Counted from the first letter of the stretch, positions 7,059 to 17,814 are shown. The stretch is DNA of 64,000 nucleotides from Idiomarina sp. A28L (GCF_000218785.1 NZ_AFPO01000013.1:1-64000); one strand, 5' to 3'. Notes: generated by a model from the sequence alone, not told the origin. Numbers and translations are program-made.

Positions 7059-9944
7059 CTATTCCTGATAAGCCGATAACGGTGGGCAGCTGCAAACTAA
7101 GTTGCGATCGCCATATACATCATCAATGCGGTTTACGCTTGGCCAGAATTTGTGATCGCGCAGCCATGTTTTCGGGAAGCATGCTTCTTCGCGAGTGTAT
7201 GGGTGCTCCCAATCGCCTACTACATCGGCCAAGGTGTGCGGTGCGTTCACTAGCGGGTTGTTATCCGCTGGCCATTCGCCTGCCGCTACTTTCTCAATTT
7301 CAGCTTTAATCGCGAGCATGGCATCGCAGAAGCGGTCCATTTCTGCTTTTGATTCTGATTCCGTAGGCTCAATCATTAGCGTTCCGGCTACTGGGAAGCT
7401 CATGGTTGGCGAGTGGAACCCGTAATCTTGCAGGCGCTTAGCAATATCAATTTCCGCGATACCGGTTTCTTCTTTCAACGGGCGTAAATCGATAATACAT
7501 TCGTGCGCTACGCGATCGTTTCGGCCGGTATACAAAATTGGAAAATGTTCACCCAAACGTTTGGCCATGTAGTTAGCGTTCAAAATCGCAACTTCTGTGG
7601 CTTCACGCAAGCCGGCGCTGCCCATCATGGCAATGTACATCCATGAGATAGGTAGAATGCTGGCACTTCCGTAAGGTGCGGCAGAAACCGCGCCATTGCC
7701 TTTCGCTAAACCGTTGCCATCGCTTAACACGTGGCCCGGTAAAAATGGCGCTAAGTGGCTTTTCACACCGATAGGGCCCATGCCCGGGCCGCCGCCGCCG
7801 TGCGGAATACAGAAGGTTTTATGCAAGTTTAGGTGAGAAACATCAGAGCCAATATAGCCTGGCGATGTAACCCCAACTTGCGCGTTCATGTTGGCGCCGT
7901 CCATGTAAACTTGACCACCGAATTCATGCACGATATCGCAAATTTCACGAATTTGTTCTTCGTATACGCCGTGAGTAGAAGGGTAAGTAACCATTGCACA
8001 GCTTAGGTTATCGGCTACTTCTGCAGCTTTCGCACGCAAATCAGCGATATCTACGTTACCTTTTTTATCACAGGCTACTACCACTACTTTCATGCTCGCC
8101 ATTTGTGCTGAAGCTGGGTTGGTTCCGTGTGCGGATTCTGGAATCAAGCAAACGTTACGGTGCGCTTCGCCACGGCTTGCGTGGTAACGATGAATAGCTA
8201 ACAAACCAGCATACTCACCTTGAGCACCCGAGTTTGGTTGCATCGAAAGGTTATCGTAGCCAGTGATATCAATTAACCAATCAGAAAGGGTTTCCAGCAT
8301 TTCTGCATAGCCCTGCGCCTGATCTAATGGGCAGAACGGGTGCAAACCACCAAACTCTGGCCACGTAACTGGAATCATTTCAGCGGTAGCATTCAACTTC
8401 ATGGTGCACGAACCCAACGAGATCATGCTGTGGTTCAACGCTAAATCTTTACCTTCAAGCTGGCGAATATAGCGCAGCATTTCAGTTTCTGAATGATATT
8501 GGTTAAATACTTCGTGGGTTAGGAACTTACTTTCGCGCTTGAGTTTAGCTGGAATAGAAGCGCCTTTATCGGCACAAGCGGCATCTAAATGATCAACATC
8601 TAAACCATGGCCTTCGCCCAAAATTACATTGAACAAGGTATCGATATCAGCACGGTTTTTCGCTTCATCTAAGCTAATACCAAGGAAACCTGGACGATCG
8701 GTGCGGAAGTTAACTTCGGCAGCTGTTGCGCGCTCTAAAATAGCGTTGCGCACATCACCGCTAGCCTTAATGGTAATGGTATCGAACCAAGTTGAGTTTA
8801 CCGGTGTAAACCCTTTTTCGGTTAAGCCTGCGGCCAAGATATCGGTTAAACGGTGAATGCGGCCAGCAATGTTCTTCAAGCCTTCAGGGCCATGATAAAC
8901 CGCATAGAACGATGCGATATTGGCTAACAGCACCTGTGCGGTACAAATATTCGACGTCGCTTTCTCGCGGCGAATATGTTGTTCACGGGTTTGCATGGCC
9001 ATGCGCAGAGCCGTTTTACCGCGTGAATCTTTTGATACACCGATAATACGGCCTGGTAACGCACGTTTGAATTTTTCACGGGTTGTAAAGAATGCGGCGT
9101 GTGGGCCGCCGTAGCCCATAGGTACACCAAAGCGTTGCGCTGAACCGAACACCATATCAGCGCCCATTTCACCCGGTGATTTACATGCAATTAAGCTCAT
9201 TAAATCGGTAGCTACTGCCACTAAACCTTTGTTGGCTTGTACCGCGGCAATTACTTCGGTTAAATCTAAAAGCTCACCGTTTTCGGCTGGGCTTTGTAGC
9301 AATGCACCAAACACATCGTAGTTCGCCGCTTCGTGCCACGCGCCTTGCACGATTTCAAAGCCGAACATTTCTGCCCGCGCTTTTACTACATCAACGGTTT
9401 GTGGAAACACGTTATCGGCAATAAAGAACACGTTAGATTTTGATTTACTAACGCGCTGCGCCATAGCCATAGCTTCTGCAGCTGCGGTGGCTTCATCTAG
9501 CAACGAGGCACTGGCCATTTCCATACCAGTTAAATCAATAGTTACCTGCTGGAAGTTCAAAATCGCCTGTAAACGGCCTTGCGCAATTTCTGGTTGATAA
9601 GGTGTATAAGCAGTGTACCAACCCGGATTTTCTAAAACATTGCGCAGAATCACATTCGGCAACAAAGTATCGTAGTAGCCCATACCAATGTAGCTAGAAA
9701 ATACCTTGTTTTTCTTTGCTATTTTGCGCAATCGTGCAAGGGCATCACGCTCTGTCATGGCGCCGCCAACCTGTAAAAATGGTTCGCGCAAAATTGAGCC
9801 TGGCACTGTTTGTGAGGTCATTTCTTCAAGGCTTTTGGCCCCTACAAGCGCCAGCATATCTTGCTGTTCTTGGGCATCTGGGCCGATGTGGCGGGAAACA
9901 AATTCTTCGTGATTTTCTAGCTGGGTTAGCGTTTTACTGCTCAT
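7059..9944 (-). CDS. gcvP: Glycine dehydrogenase (decarboxylating), P protein
   Basis: The 961-residue PLP-dependent P protein of the glycine cleavage system. It decarboxylates glycine and passes the aminomethyl group to the lipoyl arm of GcvH. The length matches the single-chain form (about 957 in E. coli). The start SRHIGP, the PLP-lysine motif [15 protein letters not shown] with Lys709, and the C-terminal half repeating the fold of the N-terminal half are all visible. It is transcribed after gcvT and gcvH, but a hairpin terminator at 10071-10107 lies between gcvH and gcvP. P protein may therefore be made in a different amount or from its own promoter in the 178-base gap. Confidence 0.98.
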   Translation of the reverse strand: MSSKTLTQLENHEEFVSRHIGPDAQEQQDMLALVGAKSLEEMTSQTVPGSILREPFLQVGGAMTERDALARLRKIAKKNKVFSSYIGMGYYDTLLPNVILRNVLENPGWYTAYTPYQPEIAQGRLQAILNFQQVTIDLTGMEMASASLLDEATAAAEAMAMAQRVSKSKSNVFFIADNVFPQTVDVVKARAEMFGFEIVQGAWHEAANYDVFGALLQSPAENGELLDLTEVIAAVQANKGLVAVATDLMSLIACKSPGEMGADMVFGSAQRFGVPMGYGGPHAAFFTTREKFKRALPGRIIGVSKDSRGKTALRMAMQTREQHIRREKATSNICTAQVLLANIASFYAVYHGPEGLKNIAGRIHRLTDILAAGLTEKGFTPVNSTWFDTITIKASGDVRNAILERATAAEVNFRTDRPGFLGISLDEAKNRADIDTLFNVILGEGHGLDVDHLDAACADKGASIPAKLKRESKFLTHEVFNQYHSETEMLRYIRQLEGKDLALNHSMISLGSCTMKLNATAEMIPVTWPEFGGLHPFCPLDQAQGYAEMLETLSDWLIDITGYDNLSMQPNSGAQGEYAGLLAIHRYHASRGEAHRNVCLIPESAHGTNPASAQMASMKVVVVACDKKGNVDIADLRAKAAEVADNLSCAMVTYPSTHGVYEEQIREICDIVHEFGGQVYMDGANMNAQVGVTSPGYIGSDVSHLNLHKTFCIPHGGGGPGMGPIGVKSHLAPFLPGHVLSDGNGLAKGNGAVSAAPYGSASILPISWMYIAMMGSAGLREATEVAILNANYMAKRLGEHFPILYTGRNDRVAHECIIDLRPLKEETGIAEIDIAKRLQDYGFHSPTMSFPVAGTLMIEPTESESKAEMDRFCDAMLAIKAEIEKVAAGEWPADNNPLVNAPHTLADVVGDWEHPYTREEACFPKTWLRDHKFWPSVNRIDDVYGDRNLVCSCPPLSAYQE

Positions 9945-10070
9945 TTGCCTGATCCTGGTTTACTGTAATTATCGCTACAGTGTTTAAGAAATTACGGGCG
10001 TTAATATTTTTCTTCCTATTTCAGGGGCAGTTAGCGATGCATAGCGCTTAACCTGCACATTTAATTTCCT

Positions 10071-10107
10071 GAAATAATAAGAAAGCCCCAGCAATCTGCT
10101 AGGGCTT
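10071..10107 (-). terminator. Terminator-like hairpin between gcvH and gcvP
   Basis: On the minus strand AAGCCCTAGCA and TGCTGGGGCTT pair with one mismatch around the loop GAT, followed by TTTCTTATTATT. It lies just after the gcvH stop and so can end or attenuate transcription before gcvP. Confidence 0.75.
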
Positions 10108-10122
10108 ATCGTGCTTAAAGGC

Positions 10123-10512
10123 TTATTCTTCTTCGATAGAAGCAGAGTAGCTTTCTGCATCAAGTAAGCTTTCTAACTCACTTTCATCATCAGCTTTAAT
10201 CTTGAACAACCAGCCATCGCCATACGGGTCGCTGTTTACCAATTCCGGAGAATCTTCCAATTCTTCGTTAACTGATAAAATTTCACCGGCGATAGGGGCA
10301 TAGATATCAGAAGCGGCTTTTACCGATTCAGCAACGGCTACATCATCGCCGGCTGATACGTTATCACCTACTTCAGGTAGCTCAACAAATACCATATCGC
10401 CTAATAGTTCCTGAGCGTGCTCAGTAATACCTACGGTGTACACGCCATCGCCTTCATTGCGAATCCATTCGTGTGAGGATGCATACTTTAATTCGTTTGG
10501 TACATTGCTCAT
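10123..10512 (-). CDS. gcvH: Glycine cleavage system H protein
   Basis: The 129-residue lipoyl carrier of the glycine cleavage complex. It shuttles the aminomethyl group from GcvP to GcvT. The lipoylated Lys65 sits in the motif [12 protein letters not shown], and the typical start LKYASSHEW and end GDGWLFKI are present. The tail is acidic. It lies 81 bases after gcvT, in the same direction, so the two are very likely co-transcribed. Confidence 0.98.
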   Translation of the reverse strand: MSNVPNELKYASSHEWIRNEGDGVYTVGITEHAQELLGDMVFVELPEVGDNVSAGDDVAVAESVKAASDIYAPIAGEILSVNEELEDSPELVNSDPYGDGWLFKIKADDESELESLLDAESYSASIEEE

Positions 10513-10593
10513 GATTTAACCCTTACCTAGGCCTATGCAGGCACTGTGTTGTTATTAATTGAATCAATTTTAGAACGCTTGCCAACCAAATGG

Positions 10594-11685
10594 TTAGCTA
10601 ACCGCTTTGCCGTTACGAACGAAAGACGGCTTCACAACCTTTACTGTAACTAGTTTTTTGCGCATTTCCACCTGAGCAGTTTCGCCAACAGGTTGTGGTA
10701 CTCGCGCCATGGCTACACTGTAACCTAAAGTTGGTGAGAAAGTACCGGAAGTAATCACGCCTTCGCCACCTTCAACTATTACCTTCAAGCCTGCACGCAG
10801 CACGCCTTTTTCTTCCATAACCAAACCAACCAGCTTTTCAGTGCCCGCTGCTTTTTGTGCTTCTAACGCGGTACGGCCAACAAAATCACGATCGCTAGGT
10901 TCAAACGCTACCGACCAAGCCATATTGGCCGCCAATGGAGATACGGTTTCATCCATATCTTGGCCATATAAATTCATGCCGGCTTCTAAGCGCAAGGTAT
11001 CGCGCGCACCTAAACCACATGGCTTCACGCCTGCAGCTACTAATTTTTCCCACACAGTGCCCACGATATCATTTGGAATAATAATTTCGTAGCCTGCTTC
11101 ACCGGTATAGCCGGTAGTGGCTACAAACAAATCATCGAGCTGCAAACCCACAAATGGCTTCAGTTCGCTAACTTGCGCGTGCTGCTCGGCGTTCATTAAT
11201 ACCGCAACTTTCTCTTTCGCTGCTGGCCCTTGCACCGCTATCATCGCAAATTCAGTACGTTCGGTAATGGCTACATCAAACTCGCCGCTTTGCGTTTCAA
11301 GCCACGCCATATCTTTATCGCGTGTAGCCGAGTTCACTACTAAGCGATATGAATCTTCGTTAAAGAAATACACAATTAAATCATCAATTACGCCGCCATC
11401 GTTATTCAACATAGCGCTGTAAAGCGCTTTGCCTGGCGTTTGTAATTTTGCTACATCGTTCGCTAATAAATGGCGCAAGTATGGCTTCGCATCGCGGCCG
11501 GTAACATCCACAATAGTCATGTGCGATACATCGAACATGCCAACATCGCGGCGAACTGCATGGTGCTCTTCAATCTGAGAGCCGTAGTTCAACGGCATAT
11601 CCCAACCATGAAAATCAACCATTTTTGCGCCAGCGGCCAAATGATTCGGGTAAAGCGGAGTACGTTTTGTCGCAGTTAATGCCAT
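10594..11685 (-). CDS. gcvT: Aminomethyltransferase, T protein of glycine cleavage system
   Basis: The 363-residue tetrahydrofolate-dependent T protein, which releases ammonia from the H-protein arm and makes 5,10-methylene-THF. Recognisable stretches are the N-terminal [22 protein letters not shown], and [21 protein letters not shown] in the folate-binding core. The length is that of the E. coli enzyme (364). It is the first gene of the operon, with a strong candidate promoter at 11736-11764. A LysR-type gene diverges from the same intergenic region. No glycine riboswitch consensus was seen in the 160-base leader. Confidence 0.98.
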   Translation of the reverse strand: MALTATKRTPLYPNHLAAGAKMVDFHGWDMPLNYGSQIEEHHAVRRDVGMFDVSHMTIVDVTGRDAKPYLRHLLANDVAKLQTPGKALYSAMLNNDGGVIDDLIVYFFNEDSYRLVVNSATRDKDMAWLETQSGEFDVAITERTEFAMIAVQGPAAKEKVAVLMNAEQHAQVSELKPFVGLQLDDLFVATTGYTGEAGYEIIIPNDIVGTVWEKLVAAGVKPCGLGARDTLRLEAGMNLYGQDMDETVSPLAANMAWSVAFEPSDRDFVGRTALEAQKAAGTEKLVGLVMEEKGVLRAGLKVIVEGGEGVITSGTFSPTLGYSVAMARVPQPVGETAQVEMRKKLVTVKVVKPSFVRNGKAVS

Positions 11686-11735
11686 AAGTTGCGCTCACTT
11701 CTCTGTAGTTTTTTTGTGCAATCAGAATGGGCATC

Positions 11736-11764
11736 ATTATAGAAGCCAAGTGCCCTAGCAACAA
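11736..11764 (-). promoter_or_regulatory. Candidate sigma-70 promoter of gcvT
   Basis: On the minus strand TTGTTG (11759-11764), a 17-base spacer and a perfect TATAAT (11736-11741), about 50 bases before the gcvT start. Spacing and sequence are close to consensus. Confidence 0.75.
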
Positions 11765-11882
11765 ATTAAAAACGACAATAACACTATTTATAAAACTTAT
11801 ACTTTAGCTCGTGAAATTGATATTATTAATACTGTTGGCTGCCAATAGAATGCTTTGAGCCTCTTGGCAGAGTGAATTATTA

Positions 11883-12770
11883 ATGCACAAACAGCTAGAG
11901 TATGCCGCAATGAACAGCTTATCGTTAGAAAGCCTACGCTCATTTATCACTGTTACCGATTTGCAAAGCTACACCCAAGCCGGCGAGCGGCTGGGCCGTT
12001 CGCAACCCGCAATCAGCTTACAAATAAAACGGCTGGAAGAGCGCATCGATCATGCGGTATTTGAACGCCAAGGCAATAAGCTGAAGCTTACACCGGCAGG
12101 GCAAGATCTTTACCAAGGTGCCCGACAGTTACTAGCGATGCACGATCAATTACTAGCGCGTTTTGCCAAGGCACCTATTTCAGGCCAGGTTCGTTTGGGT
12201 ATTCCAAGTGAGTTTGCTACGGCATTGTTGCCGCGAATTCTTGGCCAATTCGCCAGTAGCTACCCGCAAATCACACTTGAGGTTACTTCTGCGCTAAGCC
12301 GAGAGCTGCGCTTAGGCGCCAGCCGTGGCCAATTTGATATTATTCTCACGGTTGCCGAACAAGCCCCGGAAGATTCCGTGAAGGTAAAAGAAGATGAATT
12401 GGTTTGGGTTGCTGGCCGCCCTGAATTTCAGTGGCACGGCGCAGTGCCTTTGGTATTGGCCGCCGAGGGCTGTATCTATCGGCGCCGCGCATTACAAACC
12501 TTAAAGAGCGCCGGCAGTGCTTGCCGAATTGCCTATACCAATAGTGATTTAACCGGCATTAGCAGCGCACTGAAAAGCGATTTGGGTATCACAGTTCTTG
12601 CTCGCAGTTCGCTGCCTAATGATTTAATTGAAATGAAAGGCGCTGAGCTACTACCGCAATTACCACCCCTTGGCACCGTAGGTATTTACCTAGAGCGCCA
12701 TGGTTCGCGTAAAAACGATGCCGCGGAGCATTTATTGGAATATCTGCACGATTACTTGAACCCAGCTTAA
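11883..12770 (+). CDS. LysR-family transcriptional regulator
   Basis: A 295-residue LysR-type regulator. The N-terminal winged helix-turn-helix spans about residues 13-72 (LESLRSFITV, then GRSQPAISLQIKRLE), and the periplasmic-binding-protein-like effector domain begins at about residue 95 (VRLGIPSEF). The style recalls the LrhA/HexA subgroup, which is not a firm assignment. A second start at 11910 (MNSLSLESL) fits the usual LysR length better; neither start has a strong Shine-Dalgarno. It diverges from gcvT, so control of the glycine cleavage operon is possible, but E. coli GcvA is not clearly its orthologue. Its stop overlaps the ubiI stop by four bases. Confidence 0.85.
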   Translation: MHKQLEYAAMNSLSLESLRSFITVTDLQSYTQAGERLGRSQPAISLQIKRLEERIDHAVFERQGNKLKLTPAGQDLYQGARQLLAMHDQLLARFAKAPISGQVRLGIPSEFATALLPRILGQFASSYPQITLEVTSALSRELRLGASRGQFDIILTVAEQAPEDSVKVKEDELVWVAGRPEFQWHGAVPLVLAAEGCIYRRRALQTLKSAGSACRIAYTNSDLTGISSALKSDLGITVLARSSLPNDLIEMKGAELLPQLPPLGTVGIYLERHGSRKNDAAEHLLEYLHDYLNPA

Positions 12771-13957
12771 GCTAATTCATTGGCCTGGCGGAGGAAAAAA
12801 TCTTTCACTGGGTTGCTCTGATTCACCAAACTTAACCCCAACGAACGCCCCATTTTTAAAATTGGGTTGTTGCCGGTAAAGAGCTGATGAAAGCCTTCCA
12901 TGGTTGCAATATGGCGAACTGCAGCGGCTTTTCTGGCCCGCTCGTAGCCGCGTAATGCGCGCTTTAATTCGGTGTTATCCCATTGGCCATTCAATGTACC
13001 CAGAGTGTTTAACTGTTTCGCCAGATAAAAGGCATCGCCAAACCCCAAGTTTGCGCCTTGCCCGGCCAAAGGGTGAATGGTGTGTGCCGCATCGCCTACT
13101 AACACTTGCCGGCCATGCACCCATTCTTGGGCGTATTGCATTATTAACGGAAAGCTCGCGCGCTCGCTCACCGGTTTCAGTAACCCAATACAGTTGTTGC
13201 TCGCTACAGTGAGTTGCTGGCTGAATTCTTCCTCGGATAACGCGCACATTGCCGCGGCTTCAACGCTGGGCAAGCTCCAAACAATAGAGCTCTGATGAGG
13301 GTTCGCCATTGGTAACAAAGCTAATGGGCCTCCGGCGAGAAACACTTGCCGCGCAATGCCTTGGTGCGGTTCACTCGATTCAATCGTAGCTACCAAACCC
13401 TGTTGTTCATAATCACGGTGAATAACCGGCGTGCCTACTTCTTCGCGTAATTGTGAACGAGCCCCATCGGCGGCAACCAGAAGCTGCGCCAAAATCACAT
13501 TGCCGTTATCTAATTCAACGCTAACATCGCTCTCATGGTATTCGGGCTTGCTAATACCAACGCCAGCAAGCAACTCAACACCCACACTTTTCGCCTGTTG
13601 CCAAAGCGCCGCCACCAATACTTGGTTTTCTAATATGGTACCAAGCGCCTGCAAATCCGCTTGCGCTGCTGTGAATTCTATTTTTCCGAAGCTATCATGT
13701 TCCCAAACCGACATGCCCTGATATGCCGCTATTCGATCGTTCGGTAACCGTTCCCAAGCGCCAAGCTCAGTGAGCCACTTTTGCGCACCGGCGTTAATGG
13801 CACTTACCCGCAAACTTGTTTGTTCTGGAATTTTTTCGGGGTGCTCATTGCGTTCCACCACCACAACACTTCGGCCCGCCTTTGCCAAAGCAATAGCAAG
13901 CGCGAGGCCAACCATACCGCCACCTACAATTAGAACCTGCGTGCGTTGTAATGCCAT
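12767..13957 (-). CDS. ubiI: 2-octaprenylphenol hydroxylase UbiI (VisC family)
   Basis: A 396-residue FAD-dependent monooxygenase that hydroxylates C5 of the ubiquinone ring. The FAD motif GGGMVG is at 12-17, the DG motif AADGARSQLR is mid-protein, and the GD motif VGDAAHTIHPLAGQGANLGF is at about 290-310. The N-terminal QTSLRVSAINA and the stretch SVWEHDSFGKIEF match UbiI rather than UbiF or UbiH. It is the last gene of the run ygfB-pepP-ubiH-ubiI, as in E. coli. The gap to ubiH is 40 bases. Confidence 0.93.
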   Translation of the reverse strand: MALQRTQVLIVGGGMVGLALAIALAKAGRSVVVVERNEHPEKIPEQTSLRVSAINAGAQKWLTELGAWERLPNDRIAAYQGMSVWEHDSFGKIEFTAAQADLQALGTILENQVLVAALWQQAKSVGVELLAGVGISKPEYHESDVSVELDNGNVILAQLLVAADGARSQLREEVGTPVIHRDYEQQGLVATIESSEPHQGIARQVFLAGGPLALLPMANPHQSSIVWSLPSVEAAAMCALSEEEFSQQLTVASNNCIGLLKPVSERASFPLIMQYAQEWVHGRQVLVGDAAHTIHPLAGQGANLGFGDAFYLAKQLNTLGTLNGQWDNTELKRALRGYERARKAAAVRHIATMEGFHQLFTGNNPILKMGRSLGLSLVNQSNPVKDFFLRQANELA

Positions 13958-13997
13958 TCGAACTCCAAAAAAATAGTGATCACAGGGTAAGTACGCT

Positions 13998-15158
13998 TTA
14001 CCACAACGAGCGAAAGCCCATGGCCTTGCGCATTAATGGCTTTTTCAGCCCCGAGCATGCTCTTAGCGCATACAAACCTTTACTACGTAGATTTCGCCAA
14101 AGTGGCTCTTGATTAGAAAACACCGCTACCAAGCCATGGGTTAAGCCAACAATTTCTGCGTAATCACGTTCGCGCAATGCTTGATAGCGATTAAGGCCTT
14201 CTGCGGCACCAAAATCATTCGCTTTTATATTCGCAGCCAAATCAAGAATATCACGTACGCCTAGGTTGTAGCCTTGGCCTGCCACTGGGTGCAAAGTATG
14301 GCAGGCATTACCCAGCACTACCGCCCGATAGCCAATAAACCGCTCTGCCATAGCCAACTGCAATGGGAACGTTGCCTGATAATCTACCTCAGCTATACGC
14401 CCAGGCGCCGCACCAAAAATATCCTGTACTGCACGCACTTGCGCTGCGGCATTCGCCGTTTGTAGTTGCTGTGCGTTCTCTGGGTGCATACACCACACTA
14501 AGGCGGCTTCTTGGGTACCTTGCGGTAACAATGCTGCTGGGCCTTCAGCGGTAAAGCGCTCATAAGCCCAATTTTGATGTTGCTTGGCAAATCGCACCTT
14601 GGCCGCCACGGCAACCTGCGGGTATGTTTGTTGCTGCATCGCAATACCGAGCTTCGCCCGCGTTGCTGAATTTGAGCCCTCAGCCACGATCACCAATTTT
14701 GCTGCTATTTGCTGCTCATCGCTCAAACCAAGCACCAATGCCGAGTTTTCAGCGTTAATACTGGCTACCTGCACACCTTGCAAATGTTCGAATGCGGCTT
14801 CTGCACAACGGTTTGATAATTCCTGCTGAAGCGCACCCGCCATAGCTACATAACCGAGTGCTGGAAGGCCTTCTTTGCTTGCATGCATGGTTGTGGTGCC
14901 AGGGCTGTTGGCATCTGAAACATGAATATGCTGAATGGCTGGGCTCTTTAATAAATCGCCCTGCCATACCCCGTGTTCGGCTAACACTTGTTGGGTTCTT
15001 AGCGCCAACGCCAAACCACGCGGATCTTGCTGCGCTAAGCCTTGTTGCTGGTCTAGCAATACAATTTTTGCGCTCGGAAACTTTCGTTGTAACACTAACG
15101 CCGTTAAACAACCGGTTAAGCCGCCTCCGGCAATCGCAATATCAACGTTGCGCCGCAT
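13998..15158 (-). CDS. ubiH: 2-octaprenyl-6-methoxyphenol hydroxylase UbiH
   Basis: A 386-residue FAD monooxygenase of ubiquinone synthesis (C1 hydroxylation), paralogous to the neighbouring UbiI. It has the FAD fold at the start (IAGGGLTG), RGLALALR, VHVSD and YERFTAEGPAALLP. The late motif reads VLGNACHTLHPVAGQGYNLGVRD, with GN instead of GD, which is typical of UbiH. It overlaps the pepP 3' end by 17 bases, so translation is probably coupled. Confidence 0.93.
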   Translation of the reverse strand: MRRNVDIAIAGGGLTGCLTALVLQRKFPSAKIVLLDQQQGLAQQDPRGLALALRTQQVLAEHGVWQGDLLKSPAIQHIHVSDANSPGTTTMHASKEGLPALGYVAMAGALQQELSNRCAEAAFEHLQGVQVASINAENSALVLGLSDEQQIAAKLVIVAEGSNSATRAKLGIAMQQQTYPQVAVAAKVRFAKQHQNWAYERFTAEGPAALLPQGTQEAALVWCMHPENAQQLQTANAAAQVRAVQDIFGAAPGRIAEVDYQATFPLQLAMAERFIGYRAVVLGNACHTLHPVAGQGYNLGVRDILDLAANIKANDFGAAEGLNRYQALRERDYAEIVGLTHGLVAVFSNQEPLWRNLRSKGLYALRACSGLKKPLMRKAMGFRSLW

Positions 15159-16488
15159 GGCTATGCTCCTGCTGCCGGCGCGCTTGCGCCATCAACGCTT
15201 CTATTCCTTCAATACTCTTGGGCACGCCTGCGGTAAGGTTTTCGTGGCCTTGTGCGTTTATCAGTAAATCATCTTCAATACGCACACCAATACCGCGGTA
15301 TTGCTCAGGAACCCGCGTATCATCAGGCGCAAAATATAAGCCCGGCTCAACCGTTAATACCATTCCCGCGGCCAATTTCACTGGTTTATCGCCTTTTTGA
15401 TAAAGGCCTACATCGTGCACATCAAGGCCTAACCAATGGCTTAAACCATGAATAAAAAACTGCCGACAACTTAATTTATCGATATGTTCGCGCACGGTGC
15501 CACTCAATATTCCTAGCTTTACCAAGCCCGCTGTAAGCACTTCAATGCAAGCTTCTTGCGCTTTTACAATCGTAGAGCCCGGCTGTAAATGTTCAAACGC
15601 TGCCGCTTGCGAAGCTAACACTAACTCGTAAATTTCTCGCTGAGGTTTTGTGAACTTACCATTCACAGGAAAAGTGCGGGTAATATCGCCAGCGTAACCG
15701 GCATATTCAGCACCAGCATCAATTAAAATTAAATCGCCATCGGCTAATACATCAGTGTTTGCGGTGTAATGCAAAATGCAGGCGTTCGCCCCGCCGCCAC
15801 AAATGCTCTCATAGGCAAAGCCACTAGCGCCACGCATGGTAAATTCATGCTGTAATTCTGCCGCCACTTGATATTCGTAAACACCCGGTTGCACAAAACC
15901 CAGCGCGCGGCGGTGCCCAGCTACACTTATTTCTGCTGCATGGCGCATCACTGCTTGTTCTGCTGGTGATTTAATTAATCGCTGCTGATGTAGTTGCGGG
16001 CGTGGATCATGCAAGCGATCTGGGGCAATTTTACTGCGCTTGGGTGCATTGCGAAGCTCGCTAAGCATGCTCCGTAAGCTTTGTTCAAATACCGGGAATT
16101 GATCAAACGCCACATATAAATCGCTATGGCCATTAATCAAACTTGGCAGCTGAGTAGCCAAAGTGCTGGTATCGTAACAAGCCGAAACACCACTTTGTAC
16201 CTTTGCCAGTTCTGTGCCTAATCGGCGGCCATGCCACACTTCTTCATGAGCATCTTTTGGCAACACAAACAATATTTCGCTGGTTTCTAAATCTGGCGCT
16301 AATACCAGCACCGCATCGGGCTCGGTGATGCCAGTTAGATAAAAGAAATCACTATCTTGGCGAAATGAGAAGTGCGTATCGCGGCTGCGAATCACTTCAC
16401 TGCTGGCAGGAAATATTGCAATACTTCCTGCTACCATCGATTTCATAAAAGCAGCGCGGCGCGCCTGCAATTCAGATACAGCTATCAT
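15142..16488 (-). CDS. pepP: Xaa-Pro aminopeptidase P II
   Basis: A 448-residue M24B metallopeptidase that removes N-terminal residues preceding proline. The N-terminal aminopeptidase-P domain contains FRQDSDFFYLTG. The C-terminal pita-bread domain carries the two-metal site: the Asp pair in IDAGAEYAGYAGDITRTFP, His in HGLSHWLGLDVHD, Glu in TVEPGLY and Glu in GVRIEDD. The length is close to E. coli PepP (441). It lies seven bases after ygfB and overlaps ubiH, a conserved operon in gammaproteobacteria. Confidence 0.96.
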   Translation of the reverse strand: MIAVSELQARRAAFMKSMVAGSIAIFPASSEVIRSRDTHFSFRQDSDFFYLTGITEPDAVLVLAPDLETSEILFVLPKDAHEEVWHGRRLGTELAKVQSGVSACYDTSTLATQLPSLINGHSDLYVAFDQFPVFEQSLRSMLSELRNAPKRSKIAPDRLHDPRPQLHQQRLIKSPAEQAVMRHAAEISVAGHRRALGFVQPGVYEYQVAAELQHEFTMRGASGFAYESICGGGANACILHYTANTDVLADGDLILIDAGAEYAGYAGDITRTFPVNGKFTKPQREIYELVLASQAAAFEHLQPGSTIVKAQEACIEVLTAGLVKLGILSGTVREHIDKLSCRQFFIHGLSHWLGLDVHDVGLYQKGDKPVKLAAGMVLTVEPGLYFAPDDTRVPEQYRGIGVRIEDDLLINAQGHENLTAGVPKSIEGIEALMAQARRQQEHSHAAQR

Positions 16489-16495
16489 AATGCTC

Positions 16496-17068
16496 TCAAT
16501 GCAATGTTGAATTACTTGGAACCGCTGGCGCAGGTGTTGAGCCTAGCTCGTTAAAACACATAATGGCCGTAATTCGCACGTATTCGCTTACTTCGTAGTA
16601 AGCACGCTCATCTTCTTCATCAGTAGCTACATCGGAAGATAAGCGGGCAATTTCTGCCAAATCTTGTATCGCTTCTTTAAGATCATCGGAAGCTTTGGCT
16701 AAGTTTTGCTGATGGATACCAAAACCAACCAAAAAACATTGCGCCCATTCAGTAAGTGCCGTTAAACGTTCAGCAAGTGGCTCATCATCACTGGGTAATA
16801 TTAGTTGGAAATCTAAATCATGGCTGGCCAAATCACTAGCGGTTTGCTGTTGTAACACTTCCAGGGTGTTAATCATTGCATCACTGAATTTGTGGCCTTC
16901 ATTAGCAAGATCAGCCATTGCCGCCAACCATTCTCGCTCTTTCGCAGGCGCGCTGCTGGCTATCAACCCCGTAAGCATTCCATGTATTTCGGCCGCACTT
17001 AGAATAATATCCTCTTCCTGCAATTGCCGATTTAACTGTTCAAACGTTTGTGCTGAAGTTTCACTCAT
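16496..17068 (-). CDS. ygfB: UPF0149 family protein YgfB
   Basis: A 190-residue acidic, all-helical UPF0149 protein. Motifs such as SAAEIHGMLTGLI near the start and EWAQCFLVGFG in the middle are those of YgfB. The C-terminal DEEDERAYYEVSEYVR is also characteristic. The family role is poorly defined; in Pseudomonas a homologue affects beta-lactamase regulation. It is the first gene of the ygfB-pepP-ubiH-ubiI run and diverges from zapA across 167 bases. Confidence 0.92.
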   Translation of the reverse strand: MSETSAQTFEQLNRQLQEEDIILSAAEIHGMLTGLIASSAPAKEREWLAAMADLANEGHKFSDAMINTLEVLQQQTASDLASHDLDFQLILPSDDEPLAERLTALTEWAQCFLVGFGIHQQNLAKASDDLKEAIQDLAEIARLSSDVATDEEDERAYYEVSEYVRITAIMCFNELGSTPAPAVPSNSTLH

Positions 17069-17235
17069 AAAGAACCCGCATGTTTTGCTAAATATATGCT
17101 TATGCTACCACTGCAATAACCTTGCAGCCAGAAAAGCTGTGTTAATCCCGTTGCAAGTTGCGAGCGGGATAGTTATGCTTCGCGCTATAGGAAACAGGTA
17201 ATCGCTAAACCGCATTGAGCTAGAAGGAAACTCGC

Positions 17236-17586
17236 ATGGGTAGTAATGTTGTGGATATTAAAATCCTCGATCGTAATTATCGAGTGATGTGCCCAGATGG
17301 GCAAGAAACAGCTTTGCGCGATGCTGCTCGCCAGCTTGATGAGCGCATGGTAGATACGCGCACCTCAACTAAGCTAACCAACATGGAACAGATTGCCATC
17401 ATGGCGGCACTGAACTTATGCCATGAATGGATTCAAGAAAAAGCGGTTGAAACGAAAAAGATAGCCGCGCTTGAAGATAAGATTGGCTTGTTGCAAGCCA
17501 CCATTGAAAAAGCGATTGGTAATCCGAAAGCTGCCGCAGCTGAAATAAAAGCCATTGAAACTGCGGCAAAACCTGATTCAGAATAG
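17236..17586 (+). CDS. zapA: Cell division protein ZapA
   Basis: A 116-residue FtsZ-associated protein that bundles protofilaments at the Z-ring. The N-terminal globular domain includes VDIKILDRNYRVMCPDGQE and AARQLDERM, followed by a C-terminal coiled coil. The length fits (109 in E. coli). AAGGAAA lies before the ATG. It is followed by 6S RNA 42 bases later, the conserved zapA-ssrS order. Confidence 0.96.
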   Translation: MGSNVVDIKILDRNYRVMCPDGQETALRDAARQLDERMVDTRTSTKLTNMEQIAIMAALNLCHEWIQEKAVETKKIAALEDKIGLLQATIEKAIGNPKAAAAEIKAIETAAKPDSE

Positions 17587-17628
17587 TTTATACTTAGTTA
17601 GTTAACACAAATATAGAATACAAAATCA

Positions 17629-17813
17629 ATGTTCTCTGGGGTGTTTGCCAGCATGTGCATGTCCCTGAGCCGATACCGTTAGACCAGGGTCCTGTCGAGC
17701 TACCAGTGCGCAAGCCCACCATGCAGTGGGAAGCCTGCGGTAGTTTGTTCAGCACCCGCCTTGAACCTTTGGGTTCAAGGGCTACCACGATGCAGCGGCA
17801 CCTTGGAGAACAC
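17629..17813 (+). ncRNA. ssrS: 6S RNA
   Basis: About 185 bases folding as the 6S rod. The 5' end GTTCTCTGGGGTG pairs with the 3' end CACCTTGGAGAAC to close it. Conserved stretches shared with the E. coli RNA include CCCTGAGCCGATA near the 5' side and CCTTGAACC followed by GGGTTCAAGGG near the 3' side. 6S RNA mimics an open promoter and binds the sigma-70 holoenzyme in stationary phase. Its place directly after zapA is the conserved one. The ends are estimated from the terminal stem. The amidohydrolase stop codon lies only two bases beyond, on the other strand. Confidence 0.93.
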
Positions 17814-17814
17814 C

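Noticed and set aside
11686-11882. Glycine riboswitch upstream of gcvT
   Set aside because: Neither the conserved core nor a tandem aptamer layout is visible; the leader is A+T-rich and short.
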